64,000 nucleotides of DNA from contig NZ_BMHT01000001.1 in assembly GCF_014641455.1 (NCBI RefSeq), positions 930,001-994,000 of the forward strand. The letters run 5' to 3'. Under the pieces are notes generated by a model. It was not told where the DNA came from. It ran no database searches and saw only the letters and a list, made by a program, of their open reading frames with translations. Shown here one piece after another: positions 59,662-64,000 of this stretch. This DNA is from Hymenobacter cavernae. Its GTDB lineage: Bacteria; Bacteroidota; Bacteroidia; Cytophagales; Hymenobacteraceae. The translations under genes and the position numbers were made by a program. Within the stretch, counting starts at the first letter, position 1. Each line of letters starts with the position of its first letter.

Positions 59662-60594
59662 CTAGCTCGGCGTCATCAAGCCAGCACGCACCAGATTGCC
59701 CACGAGGCGAGTGGTTACGTCACCGTCAGTCGTCAGCTCAGAACTGGTCGGGAGCGGGCTGCCCACGATGCGCTCGTAGATGTCGAGGTAGCGGCGGCTG
59801 GCTTCGGCCGAAACTTCCGGCGTGAGGGCGCGGGGGTATTTGCCGTCTTGCTTGTTAGCAATCAGCCACTGCCGCACGTACTCCTTGTCCATCTGCTCGG
59901 CCGTTTCGGGGTTCTTGGCATAGTCTTCGGCCGACCAAAAGCGCGACGAATCCGGCGTGTGAATCTCGTCGATCAGAATCAACTCGCCGTTCAGCAACCC
60001 AAACTCGTACTTGGTGTCTACCAGGATGATGCCTTTCTCCTTCAGCAGGTCTGAACCTACTTTGAAGAGGGCTAGGGCTTTCTCAGCCATTTGATCGTAC
60101 AGCTCTTGGCTTACCCAACCTTCGCTCACCAGGTTTTCGGGCGTGATTTCGCGGTCCGATTCCTCTTTGGTGGTAGGCGTTAGGATGAACTCAGGGAAGG
60201 GCTGGTGCTTGGTCATACCATCGGGCACCGTCACGCCGGAGAAGGTGCGCTGACCGGCTTGGTAGCCGCGCCACATCGAGCCGGTGAGGTAAGCCCGCAC
60301 CACCATTTCCACTCGAATCGGCTCGGCTTCTTTCACCAGCATGGCGTTGGCATCTACCAACTCAATTACGTGGTTGGGAATAATGTGCTTGGTTTTCTCA
60401 AACCAGAAATTAGCTAAGCCATTGAGCACGGCACCTTTGTAAGCTATCGGCGTTTCCAGCACCGAGTCGAAAGCCGACAGACGGTCGGTCACGACGATGA
60501 GACGCTCGCCGTTAGGGGCGCGAAGCGAATCGCGCACTTTGCCGCGGTGCAGAAGCTGGAGCTGAGGGGTGTCGAACTGGTTGAGGGTATTCAT
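59662..60594 (-). CDS. purC: phosphoribosylaminoimidazole-succinocarboxamide synthase
   Basis: The 310-residue enzyme condenses CAIR with aspartate. Features are LLHRGKVRDSLRAPNGERLIVVTDRLSAFDSVL, ANFWFEKTKHIIPNHVIE, VEMVVRAYLTGSMWRGYQAG, IILVDTKYEFGLLNGELILIDEIHTPDSSRFW and DKEYVRQWL. The length matches the longer, yeast-like SAICAR synthetases rather than the 240-residue bacterial type. Confidence 0.95.
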   Translation of the reverse strand: MNTLNQFDTPQLQLLHRGKVRDSLRAPNGERLIVVTDRLSAFDSVLETPIAYKGAVLNGLANFWFEKTKHIIPNHVIELVDANAMLVKEAEPIRVEMVVRAYLTGSMWRGYQAGQRTFSGVTVPDGMTKHQPFPEFILTPTTKEESDREITPENLVSEGWVSQELYDQMAEKALALFKVGSDLLKEKGIILVDTKYEFGLLNGELILIDEIHTPDSSRFWSAEDYAKNPETAEQMDKEYVRQWLIANKQDGKYPRALTPEVSAEASRRYLDIYERIVGSPLPTSSELTTDGDVTTRLVGNLVRAGLMTPS

Positions 60595-60639
60595 AGGGGC
60601 GGTAATCAGTCGGGGTTGTGCCGGCGGGTTACAGGGGTG

Positions 60640-61497
60640 TTACGATGAAAACTGACTTGCTTCTTGGGGTACAGCTTCGGCGCGCTGACCTTGCACGTGT
60701 TCCACGATGTTGCGGAACAGCTTTAGGCCGTCGCCTTCCTCGCTGATGCCACGGTTTAGGCGCTTGCGCCGAGCCCAATCGGGGTGATTGTATAAGGAGA
60801 GGAACGCCTCCGGGTGCGGCATCAGCCCGAATACCTGGCCGGTTGGGTCGGTCAGGCCGGCGCAGTTCAGGTCGGCGCCGTTGGGGTTGTGCGGGTACAC
60901 GTCGGTGGGCGAATCGTCGTAGCCGATGTAAGTGAGGCAGTTCAGGGCTTTGTCCTGAATATGGGCTAGGGTGTCGGCGCCCGAGATAACCAATCGGCCT
61001 TCACCATGCCGCACCGGCACTTCCATCGTGTCGATGCCTTTTAGGAAGGGGGTGTGTGCGTTCGGGTTCACCTTCAGGCGCACCCAACGGTCTTCGTAAC
61101 GGCCCGAGGCGTTGTGCGTCAGCGTCACTTCGGGCGTCACGTTGCCGCTCAGGTTCGGCAGCAAACCTAGCTTCACAAGGACTTGAAAGCCGTTGCAAAT
61201 GCCCATGACGAACTTGCCGTTGGCGATAAACTCCTTGATGTCGTCGAGGAGCGTGCGGCCGCTGGGCGTTTGGCGGTAGCGCAGCTTATTGGCCAGCACC
61301 ACGCCCGAACCTAGGTCGTCGCCGAAGCTGAAGCCGCCGGGGAAGTTTAGAATATCGTAATCGTGGATGCTGACGTGACCGAGCAGTACCTGGTTCAGGT
61401 GCACGATCGTCGCCTCAGCGCCCGCCAAGCGGTAGGCCGCCGCGAATTCCTCTTCGCAGTTGATGCCGAAACCTGTTAGAATGAGTGCTTGAACCAT
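60640..61497 (-). CDS. purQ: phosphoribosylformylglycinamidine synthase, glutaminase subunit
   Basis: The 285-residue class I glutamine amidotransferase feeds ammonia to PurL. It shows LILTGFGINCEEEFAAAYRLAGA, ILNFPGGFSFGDDLGSG, nucleophile Cys in KFVMGICNGFQVLVKLGLLP, and FGLMPHPEAFLSLYNHPDW with the catalytic His and Glu. At 285 residues it is longer than Bacillus PurQ (227) through an insert and a C-terminal extension. It lies 44 bp after purL. Confidence 0.94.
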   Translation of the reverse strand: MVQALILTGFGINCEEEFAAAYRLAGAEATIVHLNQVLLGHVSIHDYDILNFPGGFSFGDDLGSGVVLANKLRYRQTPSGRTLLDDIKEFIANGKFVMGICNGFQVLVKLGLLPNLSGNVTPEVTLTHNASGRYEDRWVRLKVNPNAHTPFLKGIDTMEVPVRHGEGRLVISGADTLAHIQDKALNCLTYIGYDDSPTDVYPHNPNGADLNCAGLTDPTGQVFGLMPHPEAFLSLYNHPDWARRKRLNRGISEEGDGLKLFRNIVEHVQGQRAEAVPQEASQFSS

Positions 61498-61541
61498 AGT
61501 TTCCGAAGCGCCAAGCTAGGCTTGTGCGCTGTTTGTAAGTT

Positions 61542-64000
61542 TTAGCCTAGGCCTCCCGTTGAGCTTTCGTTCGTGTTGCGCAAAGCATCATGCCCTAAGC
61601 CAATCACTTGGTTCACTGGACCATTGCTCCACGTGTACCGCAGATCAGCAGTGGCAGCCGAAATAACCGTCTGCCCGGCGTGCTTCACCGTTAGCTGACC
61701 ATCAGTCGTTACCACACCGAGGCGAGTAGCGCGAGTGCCGAAGTGCTGTTCGAAGGCCACTACATCTTCCGGTGCCACCGTCACTACGAAGCGCGAATGC
61801 GACTCCGAGAACAGTTGCGCCGCTAGGCTCAATTCGCCTTTCAACTCTACCTCAGCCCCGAAACCGTAGCCAAACGTAGCCTCCGCCAGCGCCACGGCTA
61901 GGCCGCCGTCGCTCAGGTCGTGACACGATTGAATGAGGGCTTGGTCGTTGGCTTGCCCGATGAGGGTGTAGAGTTCTTTGGCTTGCTCGAAACGAACTTG
62001 CGGTACGTTGGCACCTAGCTCGCCGAATAGCTGGTAGAACTCCGAGCCACCTAGCTCGTCGTAGGTTTCGCCCAGCAGATACACCACATCGTCGGCTTGC
62101 TTGAAGTCGGAGGTGATGGTGTGGCGCACGTCCTCAATCTTGGCGGTCATGGAGTACAGCACCGTGGGGGGCACCGATATTTTCACGCCGTCGGCCTTAA
62201 AGTCGTTCTTCATGCTGTCCTTGCCGCTGGTTAGCGGGATGCAGTAGGCAGCTGTAGCGTCGCGCAGGGCTTCGCACATGCGCACTAGTTTGGCTAGCTT
62301 CTGCTTGCCATCGGGGTTGCCGGTGGGGTCATACACCGAATCAGGAACGCAGAAATTGTCGTTCACCGACCAGAAGATGTTGTCGCCAGGAGCTAGGTTC
62401 GGCAGCTTCCCTCCCACCGAAATGATCTGCCGCACCGCCTCATCGAAAGCGCCGGCTGACATGTGGTAGGCATCTAGGTCGCCGAAGCGGGGCAAAATGC
62501 CGTTGCTCACGGCCACGCCTTCCCAGCTCTCGAAGTTGAAGCGCACGACGGCGGCATCTTGTGGCGCCTGGCCGGTCGCGCCCATCAGCGGCTTGATGAT
62601 CGTGCGGCCTTTCACCTCGTGGTCGTACTGGCGAATAACCGACTCGCGAGAGCAGATATTCAGGCTGCCGAGCAGGCGCGTTAGCACGTCGGTATAATCT
62701 AGGTCAGTAGCCAGTTGCGGCTCTTGCGCTTGTGGCGCTTGCCACTCGGCTTCGAGCGTTTTGCGCGGCACGCCGTCGTGGAGGAACTCCATATTCAGGT
62801 GAGCCACCGGCGCGCCGTCGAAGCGTACATCGAGGAAGCCATCGGCGGTGAAGTAACCGATGTCGGTCAGCTCCACTTCCATCTCGCGACCTAAGGCTAG
62901 CAGCTCCTCCAGCTTGCTCGGCTCTACGGCTAGCGAAAAACGCTCTTGTGATTCGGAAACGAAGATCTCCCACGGCCGCAACCCTGGATACTTGAGCGGT
63001 ACTTTCTCCAGTTCCACCACGGCGCCACTGCTGATGGTAGCTAGCTCGCCAATAGAAGACGACAGGCCGCCCGCGCCATTGTCGGTGCTACACTTGATGA
63101 GGCCGCGCCGCGTAGCAATCATCAAGAAGTCCATGGCTAGCTTCTGCGTAATCGGCGAACCGATTTGCACAGCCGTAGCCGGTGAGGTTTCGTCTAGCTC
63201 AATGGAAGAGAAAGTGGCGCCGTGGATGCCGTCTTTACCCACTCGGCCACCAGCCATGATGATGCGGTCCTCAGCGTCAATCTTCTTTTCCCAAGAATCT
63301 AGTCCGGCCAATTGCATCGGCATCACGGCGCCGGTACCGCAGTATACCAGCGGCTTGCCGGCGTAGCGGTCGTCAAAAACGATGGCGCCGTTTACCGTCG
63401 GGATACCCGACTTGTTACCGCCGTCCTCAATGCCCTTGCGCACCCCTTCAAAGATGCGGCGCGGGTGCAGCTGGTTCGTCAGCAGCGTGCCGTTGAATTC
63501 CGGATTGCCGAAGCACAGCACGTTCGTATTAAACAGGAGTTGCGCGCCGCCAATGCCGGTAGCCAGCGGGTCGCGGTTGTTTCCTAGGATACCGGTAATG
63601 GCCCCGCCGTATGGGTCGATAGCGGAAGGTGAATTGTGCGTTTCGACCTTCCACACAAACAACGACTCCGGGTTGATGCGCACGGCGCCTGCGTTGTCGC
63701 TGAACACCTTGATCAGCCAATCGTTGCCATTGGCGCGCAGTTGGCGGTCAACTTCGGCGGTGGCGTTCTTGATGTAGGTCTTAAACAAGGAGTCAATTTC
63801 CTTCTCCTCGCCCGTACCTAGGTCCTTGTACTTGATAACGGCGCTGAACTCCTTGTGCTTGCAGTGCTCCGACCACGTCTGCGCCACAATCTCCAACTCG
63901 CAATCGGTAGGGTCAGTGGGCAGGCCAGCGGCTTGGCGCTCTTGCTGCGTTTCGGGGCTAGCATAATAGGCGCGCACTGCCTGCATTTCCTCTAGGTTCA
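61542..64000 (-). CDS. purL: phosphoribosylformylglycinamidine synthase, synthetase subunit, 5' end beyond the window
   Basis: The frame is open through the right edge, giving about 818 residues. The visible N-terminal part NLEEMQAVRAYYAS and CELEIVAQTWSEHCKHKEF is the linker and first catalytic region. Later features are SLFVWKVETHNSPSAIDPYGGAITGI, IMAGGRVGKDGIHGATFSS, KCSTDNGAGGLSSSIGE, PLTSGKDSMKNDF and SCHDLSDGGLAVALAEATFGYGFG. Because the family needs a PurS-like N-terminal part or partner, the missing 5' end may hold a fused PurS domain. It starts the cluster purL-purQ-purC. Confidence 0.95.
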   Translation of the reverse strand, partial: NLEEMQAVRAYYASPETQQERQAAGLPTDPTDCELEIVAQTWSEHCKHKEFSAVIKYKDLGTGEEKEIDSLFKTYIKNATAEVDRQLRANGNDWLIKVFSDNAGAVRINPESLFVWKVETHNSPSAIDPYGGAITGILGNNRDPLATGIGGAQLLFNTNVLCFGNPEFNGTLLTNQLHPRRIFEGVRKGIEDGGNKSGIPTVNGAIVFDDRYAGKPLVYCGTGAVMPMQLAGLDSWEKKIDAEDRIIMAGGRVGKDGIHGATFSSIELDETSPATAVQIGSPITQKLAMDFLMIATRRGLIKCSTDNGAGGLSSSIGELATISSGAVVELEKVPLKYPGLRPWEIFVSESQERFSLAVEPSKLEELLALGREMEVELTDIGYFTADGFLDVRFDGAPVAHLNMEFLHDGVPRKTLEAEWQAPQAQEPQLATDLDYTDVLTRLLGSLNICSRESVIRQYDHEVKGRTIIKPLMGATGQAPQDAAVVRFNFESWEGVAVSNGILPRFGDLDAYHMSAGAFDEAVRQIISVGGKLPNLAPGDNIFWSVNDNFCVPDSVYDPTGNPDGKQKLAKLVRMCEALRDATAAYCIPLTSGKDSMKNDFKADGVKISVPPTVLYSMTAKIEDVRHTITSDFKQADDVVYLLGETYDELGGSEFYQLFGELGANVPQVRFEQAKELYTLIGQANDQALIQSCHDLSDGGLAVALAEATFGYGFGAEVELKGELSLAAQLFSESHSRFVVTVAPEDVVAFEQHFGTRATRLGVVTTDGQLTVKHAGQTVISAATADLRYTWSNGPVNQVIGLGHDALRNTNESSTGGLG

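Noticed and set aside
1-64000. tRNA, rRNA or phage genes
   Set aside because: I found no sequence with tRNA arms or rRNA signatures and no integrase, portal, capsid or terminase-like protein.

Overview
The window reads as a chromosomal segment of a Hymenobacter-like member of the Bacteroidota (Cytophagales). The signs are two SusC/SusD outer-membrane pairs, a type IX secretion C-terminal domain, promoters resembling the Bacteroidota TTG / TAnnTTTG type, almost no Shine-Dalgarno sequences, G+C-rich genes, and an unusual abundance of CTAG-containing words (CCTAGGT, CTAGCT).

Layout. 1-2.7 kb: end of an aldo/keto reductase, a GNAT acetyltransferase and a D-2-hydroxyacid dehydrogenase. 2.8-25.4 kb: a pectin (rhamnogalacturonan-I) utilisation locus with a CE4-type deacetylase, exported PL22-like lyase, GH2, GH105, GH106, a decayed sialate/rhamnogalacturonan acetylesterase remnant, L-rhamnose mutarotase, two SusCD pairs and a GH28. 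25.4-27.2 kb: a divergent NmrA-reductase/TetR pair with a 27-bp palindrome. 27.4-43.3 kb: L-rhamnose catabolism, with LutABC, a rhamnulokinase-like FGGY kinase, RhaI-type isomerase, GntR-type regulator, RhaEW aldolase/dehydrogenase, RhaT symporter and two tandem PL11 rhamnogalacturonan lyases. 43.3-54.3 kb: a mixed region with two LuxR-type response regulators, a degenerate LigD 3'-phosphoesterase-like protein, cyanophycinase, FAD/Rieske oxidoreductase, STAS-like proteins, DUF1345, nicotinate phosphoribosyltransferase, DUF4262, a frameshifted small gene and an HMA-like protein. 54.3-64 kb: a minus-strand purine cluster purM-purF-purN-purD-(NTF2-like)-(62-aa orf)-purC-purQ-purL, running off the right edge.

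The central 40 kb is a nearly closed route. Lyases and glycosidases cut the RG-I backbone, SusCD imports the products, GH106/GH105 release rhamnose, RhaT and RhaM handle the free sugar, the isomerase, kinase and RhaEW turn it into DHAP plus L-lactate, and LutABC oxidises lactate to pyruvate. I see no genes for the galacturonate branch (KduI/KduD/KdgK/KdgA).

The most interesting signal is regulatory. An 18-bp direct-repeat element (consensus CAGGAGRGTNCRGGAGRG) stands before seven transcription units of this locus. In four cases a TAnnTTTG-like box follows 18-20 bp downstream. A second, palindromic element (TGCAATCGwTTG) lies in front of both susC genes and directly before the GntR gene. Intergenic spaces also carry several families of imperfect inverted repeats, and CTAG words sit both in codons and at the centre of terminator hairpins.
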